Shown: positions 24,397 through 31,426, numbered from the stretch's first letter. The stretch is 38,891 bases of DNA from Methylobacterium mesophilicum (GCF_022179445.1 NZ_BPQU01000039.1:1-38891); one strand, 5' to 3'. A program made the numbers and translations. The notes: generated by a model not told the origin, from the sequence alone.

Positions 24397-24710
24397 CGGG
24401 CTCCCACGCTGAGCCCGACAAGCTGGTCGAGGTCGCCAGGCTCGCGACGGCAATCGCTAACCGCATCCTCGAACAGAACGAGGCGGGCACGACGATCCCG
24501 CCAGAGCAGTTCATCATGCTCGTCCGGGCCGCCAGAATGCTCCAAGACAACGGCGCCCCGTGGCCGCCTTCCGTGGAGCACGTGCTAATGGAAGTGGCCA
24601 AGCGTGCCGAGCCAGCTGAGGTAGCTCCCCAGGCTGGCCCGGCTGCGACGAAGGGTGACGACGTCGTGGGGCACCTGACGCAAGTTCTCCATGCGATACG
24701 GCGGCCGTAG
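24393..24710 (+). CDS. hypothetical small soluble protein
   Basis: The 105-residue protein starts at a GTG that overlaps the micro-ORF stop. It is largely helical: DKLVEVARLATAIANRILEQ, PPEQFIMLVRAARMLQDNG, SVEHVLMEVAKRAEPAEVAP. It has no signal peptide and no recognised domain. Coupling to the preceding micro-ORFs suggests its translation depends on theirs. Confidence 0.6.
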   Translation: MTGSHAEPDKLVEVARLATAIANRILEQNEAGTTIPPEQFIMLVRAARMLQDNGAPWPPSVEHVLMEVAKRAEPAEVAPQAGPAATKGDDVVGHLTQVLHAIRRP

Positions 24711-24720
24711 GAAAGCGAAC

Positions 24721-24921
24721 ATGTGCATGGGACGATCGAAGCGCAGGCTGCCCGACAGCCTGACCCAGCACCTGTCGGATCCGAAGATCGTAGCCTTTCG
24801 GCCCCGGAACCGCCGGCGCGGCGTTTTTCAGAGGTCCGAGGCGGCAAAGAAAATCGGGATCTCGGCCGTGACCCTCATCGTCGTCGTGCTGGCAGGTGGG
24901 TACCTGCTGCGCCTGTGGTAG
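24721..24921 (+). CDS. small basic protein with C-terminal membrane anchor
   Basis: The 66-residue chain has a basic N-terminal half (GRSKRRLPDSLTQHLSDPKI, FRPRNRRRG) and a single C-terminal membrane span (IGISAVTLIVVVLAGGYLLR) ending in LW. It is tail-anchored in appearance. AGGA lies eight bases before the ATG at 24721; an alternative ATG is two codons later. The TAG stop is followed in the same frame by 26 further codons with micropeptide-like content (next entry). Confidence 0.55.
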   Translation: MCMGRSKRRLPDSLTQHLSDPKIVAFRPRNRRRGVFQRSEAAKKIGISAVTLIVVVLAGGYLLRLW

Positions 24922-25002
24922 ACTGACCGCTACGCGCTCACAGATTGGCTCACCGGTCAGGGCTACGTGCGGCACCGCGAGGATCCTGAGGGCGCAAACT
25001 AA
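24922..25002 (+). other. in-frame extension after the TAG at 24919: divergent micropeptide relic
   Basis: Directly after the stop of the 24721 gene, and in the same frame, the DNA reads TDRYALTDWLTGQGYVRHRE and DPEGAN before TAA at 25000. LTDWLTGQGYVR resembles FSEHLKAKGYLK (copy 1) and LTEHLKAKGYLK (copy 3). There is no canonical start codon in this frame, so it is either a decayed microgene or a stop-codon readthrough tail. Confidence 0.3.
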
Positions 25003-25012
25003 GGAATCCAGT

Positions 25013-25195
25013 TTGCCTGAAAATCATAGCAAAGAGCGGAAGCAGGCCGAGGCCGCGTTCGCCAAGATACAAGATCATCCTGGCGACAAAACCTCCGTCG
25101 CGCCGGGTATCAGCGATGCGGATCAGAACACGGCTCGGCTGAAGGCTGCACGTTTGGAACGGGATGGGTCCGCGGGCGAGCTGAAGAAGCTCTGA
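25013..25195 (+). CDS. small charged protein of an alphaproteobacterial plasmid/island type
   Basis: This 60-residue frame begins at TTG with AAGGA five bases upstream. It is hydrophilic throughout: PENHSKERKQAEAAFAKIQD, then DADQNTARLKAARLERDG. The KQAEAAFAK..Q and KTARLKALRL-like pattern is one I have seen often in short rhizobial hypothetical proteins; function is unknown. It is a predicted single helix. Confidence 0.6.
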   Translation: MPENHSKERKQAEAAFAKIQDHPGDKTSVAPGISDADQNTARLKAARLERDGSAGELKKL

Positions 25196-25242
25196 CACAC
25201 AGTGCTTGCATCTCAACCACTCCCAATCATCGCGGAGGGCCA

Positions 25243-25422
25243 ATGTCTCACTTCCCGATTATACGCTCCAACGATCACACAAGTCTGCACCTGAAGGCTG
25301 AGACGCGCGAGACGAACCCCACGGAGGTCTGGGTTGAAATCGAGGAGAAGCGTCAGGTCGTTGAGGAGCGGACAGCGCGCCTGAGAGCAATGAGGCTGGC
25401 GCGCGAGAGTGTCGGATGCTGA
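25243..25422 (+). CDS. small hypothetical protein
   Basis: The 59-residue frame starts five bases after GGAGGG. It reads MSHFPIIRSNDHTSLHLKAE, TEVWVEIEEKRQVVEERTAR and LRAMRLARESVGC: a short beta-like lead and a long charged helix. It was too short to be obvious but has good coding features. The TGA (25420-25422) is followed in frame by the second micro-ORF copy, as also happens after the 24721 gene. Confidence 0.6.
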   Translation: MSHFPIIRSNDHTSLHLKAETRETNPTEVWVEIEEKRQVVEERTARLRAMRLARESVGC

Positions 25423-25431
25423 GAGCATGAA

Positions 25432-25479
25432 CTGACGCTCCTCACCGAGCACCTGAAGGCGAAGGGCTATCTGAAGTGA
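25432..25479 (+). CDS. 15-codon micro-ORF, copy 2 (EHLKAKGYLK tail), CTG in start position
   Basis: The frame reads (CTG)TLLTEHLKAKGYLK and TGA, exactly the same length as the copy at 24349. Relative to it, the EHLKAKGYLK codons differ only at three third positions (CAT/CAC, AAA/AAG, TAC/TAT). The start codon is CTG instead of ATG, so it may be weakly translated or reached by readthrough of the upstream TGA at 25420. Its TGA overlaps a GTG (25476) as GTGA, the same junction as in copy 1. Confidence 0.45.
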   Translation: MTLLTEHLKAKGYLK

Positions 25480-25627
25480 AGTCATCCGGGTCGCGATAAT
25501 CCTGGGTGTCGCGGTCCTGTCGGCGGGAGCCGTGAATATCCTCAACGGCATCGGCTATGAGCATCCTCAGCTCATGGTTTTAGCAGCCGGGCTTTTTGCG
25601 GGTGTCGTCGTCGCCTTCCTGAAGTGA
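25476..25627 (+). pseudogene. small two-span membrane protein, frameshifted near its start
   Basis: The GTG at 25476 overlaps the micro-ORF stop but runs into TAA after seven codons. One frame over, from 25481, the DNA encodes VIRVAIILGVAVLSAGAVNI, LNGIGYEHPQ and LMVLAAGLFAGVVVAFLK, two clean membrane spans. Adding one base after GTGAAG would join them to give about 50 residues. The short open end CTGAAGTGACC repeats the GTGA-type junction seen upstream. Confidence 0.45.
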
Positions 25628-25654
25628 CCGCCCTTGAAGCCGCCAGCGTCATCT

Positions 25655-25876
25655 TCATCCAACAGAACGGCCGGGGGCCGCAGGCTTGCGACGGGTGCGA
25701 TGCTTGGTTCTCGGCGGCCAAGCGCCGGCATCATCCAACTGTTCCAGAATGTATGAGTCGGGATTGCGGCCCATCATGTGCTGCCTTGCCCGCCAGTCGC
25801 GTTGCTGCGGCGAGAGCAGGTGAATCCAAGGCGGCGGTCCGTTTGGGTCAACGACCCGGTCCTGATCGTCATCCAT
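25655..25876 (-). CDS. small hypothetical protein
   Basis: The 73-residue leftward frame starts after AGGTAGG and begins MDDDQDRVVDPNGPPPWIHL, then SPQQRDWRARQHMMGRNPDS and a basic tail (KHRTRRKPAAPGRSVG). The mix of aromatic, Pro and charged residues looks protein-like. A rightward GTG frame (25624-25941) overlaps it completely, but that one has a shadow-like composition, so I prefer the leftward reading. Function unknown. Confidence 0.5.
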   Translation of the reverse strand: MDDDQDRVVDPNGPPPWIHLLSPQQRDWRARQHMMGRNPDSYILEQLDDAGAWPPRTKHRTRRKPAAPGRSVG

Positions 25877-26282
25877 CGTGGCCTACCTTGGGTTTGCGGC
25901 AAGACAGAGCTTACACGAGATCGGTCCGGCCTGGGTTTTGATGGGTCCGGAGGGTAGTCCCGATCAGTCCGTCACTATTTCTCAGGCCCTTTCCAGCCGG
26001 ATTCGATCACTACCGCCGTCCTGGCGAAGGAGGGCTGCAGCTACCTGCCCGCGAAAAGCATCACGTCATCCCGGGCAGCGCAAGACCGCTGCGAACGAGT
26101 TCGTCAACGCCGCTCGCTGATCATGAGCTCGGCGGCGAGCGTGCAACGGGAGAGGTAGGAGGCGGTCGGCATTTCGCCGGTCTACGTCATGCCGGAGGAA
26201 TGGCCACTTCGTTTGAGGAACATAGTGGACTGCGCGGGGCAGCGTGTCACATTACGGCTAAGCCCCAATCGGAGGCGCTGGG
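25877..26282. other. intergenic region without a supportable gene
   Basis: Short open frames exist on both strands, but none has coding-like composition with a ribosome site. The last 20 bases carry the GGAGG of the SH3/YARHG gene. Confidence 0.4.
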
Positions 26283-26837
26283 ATGGACGCCGTGTCTAAG
26301 ATCGTTGCTCGCGTTGTCGGGGCTGCGCTCATGTCACTCTGTATCGGCAGCGTTTCAGCGTTGGCCCAGGTGCAACAGGAGCGCTTCAGCTACCCTGTCG
26401 GCCTCGATCCCTACGGCGATAATTTCCTGGCGCTGCGCAGCTTGCCAAGCGGCAGCGACGGCGTGCGCGTCGCTAGACTAGGACCGGACACTCTCTTCAC
26501 CGAACTCGGCCGCCAAGGCGGCTGGGTGAACATCCAGCTGCCTTCCGGCCAGACCGGATGGGTGAGCGCTAAATACGTCGGCTGCTGCCGCACGGCCGCG
26601 AGTAGCCGCAGCGCGCCGAGCGGGTCTGCCTCGTCATCGTGCGAGGAGCTGTGGTCCGAGCGGAACACGATCTTCAAGGCCGCCGGCTACTGCTTCCGCA
26701 CCCCGCAGGCCATTCAAGCGTTCGGCAACGCGGGGTGCCAGTTCGACGATGAGGCCGATGTGCCGCTGTCGACGCGTCAGCGAGAGCAGGTGGCTCAAAT
26801 CCGGGCGACGGAGCGTCAACTAAGGTGTGCGCCATAA
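26283..26837 (+). CDS. secreted SH3b-YARHG domain protein
   Basis: The 184-residue protein has a signal peptide (VGAALMSLCIGSVSALA, cleavage before QVQQ). A bacterial SH3 domain follows (about 45-100: FLALRSLPSGSDGVRVARLG, GGWVNIQLPSGQTGWVSAKY). A YARHG domain (about 118-183) then reads SCEELWSERNTIFKAAGYCF, FGNAGCQFDDEADVPLSTRQ and VAQIRATERQLRCA. The YARHG family is extracellular and of unknown role; SH3b domains often bind cell-wall peptides, so a cell-envelope job is likely. GGAGG precedes the ATG. Confidence 0.85.
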   Translation: MDAVSKIVARVVGAALMSLCIGSVSALAQVQQERFSYPVGLDPYGDNFLALRSLPSGSDGVRVARLGPDTLFTELGRQGGWVNIQLPSGQTGWVSAKYVGCCRTAASSRSAPSGSASSSCEELWSERNTIFKAAGYCFRTPQAIQAFGNAGCQFDDEADVPLSTRQREQVAQIRATERQLRCAP

Positions 26838-27094
26838 CTCGATCAAACAATGCGTATTGCATCAGGCATGGCAATCTGAATGCCTACAAATTATCGCACC
26901 TACTCGATAAAAAAGTTCTTGAGGCATTAGAACAGACCTTTAACATCGAGCTTCATCCTGAGGAGTTTGAGGTAGAAGAGGATCCCTTGCTGCCTGATTA
27001 TGGCCAAATGGATTTGGACCTCTTGGACGAGCGTGTCGACGAAGAGATGGAGAGCCTTCCTATCTCAAGCGAATCGGACGACGAGCCGCTCTGA
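26825..27094 (+). CDS. acidic hypothetical protein of low-GC origin
   Basis: This 89-codon frame opens with GTG overlapping the end of the YARHG gene by 13 bases. It contains NLNAYKLSHLLDKKVLEALE, FNIELHPEEFEVEEDPLLPD and VDEEMESLPISSESDDEPL, a strongly acidic C terminus. GC content falls clearly below its neighbours over 26840-27090, which suggests recent transfer. The true start is uncertain since no strong ribosome site is visible. No family recognised. Confidence 0.5.
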   Translation: MCAITRSNNAYCIRHGNLNAYKLSHLLDKKVLEALEQTFNIELHPEEFEVEEDPLLPDYGQMDLDLLDERVDEEMESLPISSESDDEPL

Positions 27095-27150
27095 CTGCCG
27101 GCCGCTACCCACAAAGTTGCCAGAGGCAGTTGCTCAGCTATCCTGCCGCC

Positions 27151-27753
27151 ATGCGCACAGCCCTCGCCGTCCTCGCCGTCCTCGCCGCTGCCGGTGAGGC
27201 GCAGGCTCAGAGCACCGCGGACATCACAGCGTGCCGGGATGTGAAGGACTCGCTGCTCCGCCTTCTGTGCTTCGATGATGTCTCAACGCCAACAGCTCTG
27301 ACGGCCCCCGCTGCCCCTACAGTGACGGCCAAGCCGAGGGCCCCAGACTTCGCGGCCTATGCCGTTGCTCCCTACCGAGGTCCCCTCAGCTTCCCTGATT
27401 TCCGAGGGCGGGACCGTCAGCACGCCACGTACCGGACCCGCATTATGGCCGGAGCGAAAGCTGGTCCTAACTTCGCTGGTCACCTCGCCCTCGTGCCGAT
27501 CGGCTGCGGAGCCGGATGCGTGTTCGTGCCGGTTGTCGACGTACAAACGGGTCGAATGTTCAACTCCCCTCTTGGGGGTGAGGATCAGTCGTTGCTCGAT
27601 ATGAAGTACCAGGTCGACAGCCGGCTGATTGCCGCCCGCTATATCTCGAACGATCGCTGCAAAGCCGAGGAGATCGTCTGGACCGGCAGCGCTTTCCTGA
27701 GGGGTGCGATCAGGGATTTGGGCGACCGCGAGGTGTGCTGGGCTGTGGACTAG
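27151..27753 (+). CDS. secreted hypothetical protein with conserved C-terminal domain
   Basis: The 200-residue protein has a signal peptide (RTALAVLAVLAAAGEAQA, cleavage before QSTA). A Cys-pair motif follows (ITACRDVKDSLLRLLCFDDV), the N-terminal pattern of many rhizobial exported proteins. The main domain (about 68-198) includes ATYRTRIMAGAKAGPNFAGH, LVPIGCGAGCVFVPVVDVQT and CKAEEIVWTGSAF and looks like a compact beta-rich fold with Cys pairs. I do not know a function. The last 44 bases overlap the 3' end of the leftward gene 27710-28279. Confidence 0.7.
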   Translation: MRTALAVLAVLAAAGEAQAQSTADITACRDVKDSLLRLLCFDDVSTPTALTAPAAPTVTAKPRAPDFAAYAVAPYRGPLSFPDFRGRDRQHATYRTRIMAGAKAGPNFAGHLALVPIGCGAGCVFVPVVDVQTGRMFNSPLGGEDQSLLDMKYQVDSRLIAARYISNDRCKAEEIVWTGSAFLRGAIRDLGDREVCWAVD

Positions 27754-28279
27754 TCCGCCTCTGCATCTGCGCCCCGCTACGCTGCTCGACGTCAGACGCT
27801 TCCGGCCGCTCTCGCCGTGCCACGATCCTGCACCGGTCCCGAAGCGTGACCTCGTGCTTCGGCCACAGCTCGCAGGCTGCCTCGAATGCAACCCGTGCCA
27901 TGGCGATGGGGTAGATCACCGCGAGCTGCACCTCGACGCAGCCGCCCGCCTCCTTCCAGACCTCGATGGTGAAGGGCACGCCCGGCGGGACTGGTGTGGT
28001 CGGGCGCGCGGGCGGTGGCAACGTGATCGCGGCCAGGCACAAGTGCTCGTACTTACGGGCCGGCGGCGAACCGGGCGGGCGCTGGTAGCGGCACGAGGCC
28101 GTGAGGTGACGCAGCACATCGACGGTCGATGTGTCCGGGCCGAACCGCTCTCGGAGGCTGGCGACCGAGTACCGACCAGACCGCTTGCAGGACGAGCAGT
28201 CCACGTAGACCCGGCCCGGCAAAACATCCCGTAGAGACCCCAACGCCATCGCCTCCATTCTGGAACGAAGGCGGAACAT
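27710..28279 (-). CDS. hypothetical protein with N-terminal zinc-ribbon-like Cys motif
   Basis: The 189-residue protein begins MFRLRSRMEAMALGSLRDVL; AGGA lies six bases before this start, better placed than for the two later ATGs. VYVDCSSCKRSGRYSVASLR carries C-x-x-C, and a later C (LTASCRYQRPPG, HLCLAAITL) could complete a zinc site. The C-terminal half has a short beta region (FTIEVWKEAGGCVEVQLAVI). Function unknown; the pattern recalls small DNA- or RNA-binding proteins of phage or plasmid islands. Confidence 0.6.
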   Translation of the reverse strand: MFRLRSRMEAMALGSLRDVLPGRVYVDCSSCKRSGRYSVASLRERFGPDTSTVDVLRHLTASCRYQRPPGSPPARKYEHLCLAAITLPPPARPTTPVPPGVPFTIEVWKEAGGCVEVQLAVIYPIAMARVAFEAACELWPKHEVTLRDRCRIVARRERPEASDVEQRSGAQMQRRTSPQPSTPRGRPNP

Positions 28280-28299
28280 GCCAGATCCTGCCGCGCGGT

Positions 28300-28497
28300 T
28301 CAGCGGGACGAGGCTTGGGCTCTCTTCATGCCGGTGGAGGGCTGTGGATCGCTTCGGAGAACGCCATCGCTATCAGGCGCTTCGGTCGCCCAGGCCACGA
28401 AAATCCGTCGCCTTCTTCGTCGGTGATGGTGAAGCGCACTCATAAGCGGATTGGTGGGGACCAAGTAGCGGTTCTTCACAAGCCGTAAACGCGCCAT
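28300..28497 (-). CDS. small basic hypothetical protein (weak)
   Basis: The 65-codon leftward frame starts MARLRLVKNRYLVPTNPLMS and has a run of seven arginines after three histidines (ALHHHRRRRRRIFVAWATEA). It looks somewhat protein-like, but the ribosome site is poor. It is kept as a low-confidence gene between two better ones. Confidence 0.35.
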   Translation of the reverse strand: MARLRLVKNRYLVPTNPLMSALHHHRRRRRRIFVAWATEAPDSDGVLRSDPQPSTGMKRAQASSR

Positions 28498-28542
28498 CGG
28501 TATCACGGGGTTGTGAGCCCTGACCGGCGCAGGATCCCCGTG

Positions 28543-28707
28543 ATGCCTCGGCTGCTGCAGCGGTTCGCCCGCGACGAGACCGGCGCCACCGCTATCGAGT
28601 ACGGCATGATCGCCGCCCTGATCGCCGTCGTCATCATCGGCTCGCTTAGGCTCGTGGGTTCGCGGCTCGGCGCGAAGTTCAGCGCCATTGCCGGCAACCT
28701 GAATTGA
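28543..28707 (+). CDS. Flp-family type IVb pilin
   Basis: The 54-residue prepilin has the Flp signature: a short leader (MPRLLQRFARDETG), the cleavage-site region GATAIEYGMIAALIAVVIIG with the conserved Glu-Tyr after the processed Gly, and a hydrophobic helix, then GSRLGAKFSAIAGNLN. The TadE/CpaF assembly genes are not in this window, so it would use a system elsewhere, or it is a stray copy. I chose ATG 28543 (AGGATC upstream) over GTG 28513. Confidence 0.9.
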   Translation: MPRLLQRFARDETGATAIEYGMIAALIAVVIIGSLRLVGSRLGAKFSAIAGNLN

Positions 28708-28839
28708 GCCGAGTCCCGCGGATAGGTCCGCTCTCTCGACCCTAACCGAGTGCCGTCAGGGAACGACGCTCCAAGGGGGCAGTTCAGCTTGTTCGCCAGC
28801 CGTGCCGTCGGCTGGCAATTCGCAGGCATTCAGGGGCCG

Positions 28840-29073
28840 ATGCACAAGCTTCCGCCCATGAGCTTGTACCAGCTCCGCCTGCTGTCCGCGGACGGGCCGC
28901 GCTTCTACAAAGTGACCGCCTACCTGCGGCGGCTGGAAGTGATCCAGCTGATCGACGCGACCGGACGAACCGACATGGCCTTAGGCAGCATCGAGTATCA
29001 AATCACCGACGCTGGGCGAGCTGAATTGGCGGAACGCTACGGCCCTGCGTCTCCGCCACCGACTGCTGAGTGA
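28840..29073 (+). CDS. small hypothetical protein, possible winged-helix-like fold
   Basis: The 77-residue frame starts MHKLPPMSLYQLRLLSADGP and continues GPRFYKVTAYLRRLEVIQLI and SIEYQITDAGRAELAERYGP. The closing Y-x-I-T-D-A-G-R-x-E-L is a pattern often found at the end of winged-helix domains. A second ATG six codons later is possible. No family named. Confidence 0.5.
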   Translation: MHKLPPMSLYQLRLLSADGPRFYKVTAYLRRLEVIQLIDATGRTDMALGSIEYQITDAGRAELAERYGPASPPPTAE

Positions 29074-29179
29074 TTCAGGTCCTCAGCTGAACCCTGCTCC
29101 TTTCCACGTCACCGGGCCATGGGTCCGGACGCTCGGCCCCGCCCCGATCTGCTCACGGCCCGGGGCGGAAATCGGCCGA

Positions 29180-29440
29180 TCAAAAGCGGCGCATGTAATC
29201 TCCGAGTTCGAGGCGCATCCCCGCTTCGAAGCCGATGTGCCATGCCCGGACTTCAGCAGTTCGCATGCCGGCTTCCTGATGCCCCTGGGCCACGATGATC
29301 CCGACCTGCTCGAGCCGGCGCACGACGCCCTCAACGCTGCCTGTCTCCGGGCTTAGCGTCTTGATCATCTCGCTCGCTGCAAGCCGGCCAGCTTTTTCGC
29401 CGCGAGCGGTGGGAGCTAGCAGCTTGCTATGCGGCGGCAT
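29180..29440 (-). CDS. small helical hypothetical protein
   Basis: The 86-residue leftward frame begins MPPHSKLLAPTARGEKAGRL and has two helices, then AEVRAWHIGFEAGMRLELGD and YMRRF. The open frame extends upstream to 29788, but that part crosses two terminator-like hairpins and lacks protein character, so I start at 29440. No family recognised. Confidence 0.45.
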   Translation of the reverse strand: MPPHSKLLAPTARGEKAGRLAASEMIKTLSPETGSVEGVVRRLEQVGIIVAQGHQEAGMRTAEVRAWHIGFEAGMRLELGDYMRRF

Positions 29441-29568
29441 GGGTCTCGATTGCCTCACCTCAGTGAGCCGATACGCAACGCGGCTCGAGCAACACGATGA
29501 GGCCAGGCGGTTATCGGGGCGTGCCAGGAGGTCGGCCGCGGCGTCCCGCGCCGGGATCGCAGCATGAG

Positions 29569-29601
29569 AAAGCCCGCGCCGGTGGACCCCGGGCGGGCTT
29601 T
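29569..29601. terminator. terminator-like hairpin (AAAGCCCGC type)
   Basis: AAAGCCCGC (29569-29577) pairs perfectly with GCGGGCTTT (29593-29601) over a 15-base GC-rich loop. The stem ends in A/T runs on both sides, so it could stop transcription in either direction. The same core recurs at 31194 and 31391. Confidence 0.6.
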
Positions 29602-29664
29602 CCCCTGACCATGCCCGAGGGGTGGCGGGCCGGATCCGTCCAGATGGTAGACGCGCGGCGGGCA

Positions 29665-29698
29665 AAGAAAAGCCCCGCGCGGCGGCTGCCGGCGGGGC
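29665..29698 (-). terminator. leftward intrinsic terminator in a divergent gap
   Basis: GCCCCGC pairs with GCGGGGC, and on the minus strand the hairpin is followed by TTTTCTTT. With the hairpin at 29569 it makes two tandem leftward stop signals between the leftward 29440 gene and the rightward nuclease gene. The gap 29441-29926 has no supported gene, so a short leftward RNA starting near 29750-29850 would explain them. Confidence 0.5.
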
Positions 29699-29926
29699 GA
29701 AGGTTGTGACCTCGAACTCGGGGGAGTCTGAAATCACGTCGGCCATACCCCAGACGCCAGCGTAGCGAACCCAGCCACGGCGCCGCACCGGCCATGGATC
29801 TGTGTCAGGTGGGCATAGGATCGTGCAGGCCCCGGATCAGCATTCGTAACCGCTCAGCTCCAACTTAAGGTGGACGATTCGACGCTGTCCGATTGCCGGA
29901 AGCTGTAGTTGGGCTATCGCTTCGGG

Positions 29927-30625
29927 ATGCGTCACACCCTCGTCGCCCTACTGCTGCTCAGCGTCCCCACTCTGGCCGCCGAGCCAATCGCCGGTCGCGC
30001 CTTTGTCACGGACGGCGACACCGTGGTGATCCACGGTACCCGCATCCGCCTGTTCGGCATCGACGCGCCGGAGAGCGCCCAGCTCTGCCAGGACGCGGCG
30101 GGCAAGGACTATCGCTGCGGCCAGCGGGCGGCTCTGGCGCTGGCCGACCGGATCGGTGAGGCACCGATCTCCTGCGAGCCGCGGGACACGGATCGCTACG
30201 GGCGCACCGTCGCGGTGTGCCGGAAGGGCACCGAGGACTTGAACGCCTGGATGGTGCAGCAGGGCCTCGCCACAGCCTACCAGCGGTATTCCCGCGACTA
30301 CGTCCCAGCCGAGGCGACTGCGCGAGCTGCGAAGCGCGGGCTCTGGGCTGGAACCTTCGACCCGCCGTCGGACTGGCGGCGCGCCAAGCGTGCCAGCGGT
30401 GTCGAGACCAGGCCGGAGATGGAGAAGCCCCCGGCAGCCGCGCCGGCGCCAGCGCAGGCCGCCTGTGCGATCAAGGGCAACATCTCGCGGAAGGGCGACA
30501 AGATCTATCACCTGCCCGGGACCCGGGACTACGAGCGCACCGCGATCAATACCGGATCCGGCGAGCGGATGTTCTGCAGCGAGGACGAGGCGAAGGCGGC
30601 GGGCTGGCGAGCGGCGCGCAGCTGA
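29927..30625 (+). CDS. secreted thermonuclease (TNase/SNc) family protein with C-terminal sunset/Ada-like module
   Basis: The 232-residue protein has a signal peptide (HTLVALLLLSVPTLA, cleavage before AEPIAG). The TNase domain (about 20-140) keeps the key residues: FVTDGDTVVIHGTRIRLFGI-DAPES with Asp, Arg and Asp, DTDRYGRTVAVCRKG with the second Arg, and NAWMVQQGLATAYQRY. The pattern is that of an active staphylococcal-nuclease-like enzyme. The last 45 residues (IKGNISRKGDKIYHLPGTRD, then MFCSEDEAKAAGWRAAR) are a module common behind TNase domains. Likely role: extracellular nucleic acid degradation. Confidence 0.85.
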   Translation: MRHTLVALLLLSVPTLAAEPIAGRAFVTDGDTVVIHGTRIRLFGIDAPESAQLCQDAAGKDYRCGQRAALALADRIGEAPISCEPRDTDRYGRTVAVCRKGTEDLNAWMVQQGLATAYQRYSRDYVPAEATARAAKRGLWAGTFDPPSDWRRAKRASGVETRPEMEKPPAAAPAPAQAACAIKGNISRKGDKIYHLPGTRDYERTAINTGSGERMFCSEDEAKAAGWRAARS

Positions 30626-30792
30626 GTGGGCATCGCCCGACTACCAGATTGCACCTCCGCACTCGGCCTCTCAGCCCCACCGCGGTCTGCTCATGGGGCG
30701 GGCCACGTTGAGGGCAATCCCGCATGCGACAGCGTCATCGAACCACCGTTCGCCGAAAAGCGTTCTTGCCTCGCAACGGGGAGGAGAACCGA

Positions 30793-31149
30793 ATGAAGGT
30801 GATTTCAGCGACTGTCTTGGGTCTGGCGCTGCTGAGCGGCGTAGCTCCGGCCTTTGCACAACCCTATGGTGGGCGCGACTACGATCGCGGTGACTATGGC
30901 TCCCGCGACCGGGGCTACGGAGATCGCGGCTATGGCGATCGAGGCTACGGCGACCGTGATCGCCGCGATTACGATCGGGACAATGACCGAGGCTCGCGAA
31001 GCGGTCGTGGCGACTACGCTTTCAACGAGGCGGAGTATCTGCGCTGCAATCCGGACGTGCGCCGCGCGGTCATTGGGCGAGCGATCAAGTCCGGGCTGGA
31101 GCACTACCGGAAGGTTGGAATGGCGGAAGGCCGGAAGCTGAGCTGCTGA
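30793..31149 (+). CDS. secreted protein with Arg-Gly-Tyr-Asp repeats and C-terminal calcium-binding-like motif
   Basis: The 118-residue protein starts six bases after GAGGAG. After a signal peptide (VLGLALLSGVAPAFA, cleavage before QPYG) it has a low-complexity R-G-Y-G-D region with three near-exact RGYGDs coded by a 15-bp repeat (about 30913-30957). The C-terminal 45 residues (FNEAEYLRCNPDVRRAVIGR, AIKSGLEHYRKVGMAEGRKL) follow the F.EA.YL..NPDV..AV......GL.HY...G..EGR pattern found in secreted repeat proteins and glycosyltransferases, usually without known function. Confidence 0.75.
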   Translation: MKVISATVLGLALLSGVAPAFAQPYGGRDYDRGDYGSRDRGYGDRGYGDRGYGDRDRRDYDRDNDRGSRSGRGDYAFNEAEYLRCNPDVRRAVIGRAIKSGLEHYRKVGMAEGRKLSC

Positions 31150-31193
31150 TCGAAAGCCTTCAGCGCGCGGCCAAGAGTGACCGGCCGTGAAAA

Positions 31194-31220
31194 AGCCCGC
31201 GCCGGCGAACCGGGCGGGCT
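31194..31220 (-). terminator. leftward terminator-like hairpin
   Basis: AGCCCGC (31194-31200) pairs with GCGGGCT (31214-31220). The minus strand continues with TTTTTCAC, so it would stop leftward transcripts, e.g. from the TNase-like gene at 31559-32143. The rightward gene ends at 31149. Confidence 0.5.
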
Positions 31221-31390
31221 GATCCAGGCCGGACCATTCTGGTGAGGAGGAGGTCGGGTCCGAAAGGATCCTACAGCGCCCCGAACCAAAAGAAAGCTCG
31301 CCGCAGGGTAAGCCGGGCGGGCGAAGGTAAGGGGCCTCCTGGTGCGTTGCGCCAGGCGACAAGGCGACCGTATCAGTGCTGCGGACATAG

Positions 31391-31426
31391 GAAAGCCCGC
31401 CACGATGACAGATCGGGCGGGCTTTC
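31391..31426. terminator. bidirectional terminator between converging genes
   Basis: GAAAGCCCGC (31391-31400) pairs perfectly with GCGGGCTTTC (31417-31426). It lies between the rightward RGYGD gene and the leftward TNase-like gene, where a shared terminator is expected. The rest of 31150-31558 holds no supported gene. Confidence 0.65.

Noticed and set aside
23954..24847. 297-residue leftward frame
   Set aside because: Codons upstream of 24274 are antisense to several rightward small genes and have shadow composition; only the last 106 codons were kept, at low confidence.
25624..25941. Rightward 105-codon frame starting at GTGA after AFLK
   Set aside because: Composition resembles a shadow (Arg/Ala/Gly, late stop), and a better leftward frame overlaps it; the GTGA junction alone is not enough.
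29441..29788. Coding extension of the 29180 gene (MADVISDSPEFEV start)
   Set aside because: The extension passes through two terminator-like hairpins and lacks protein-like composition.
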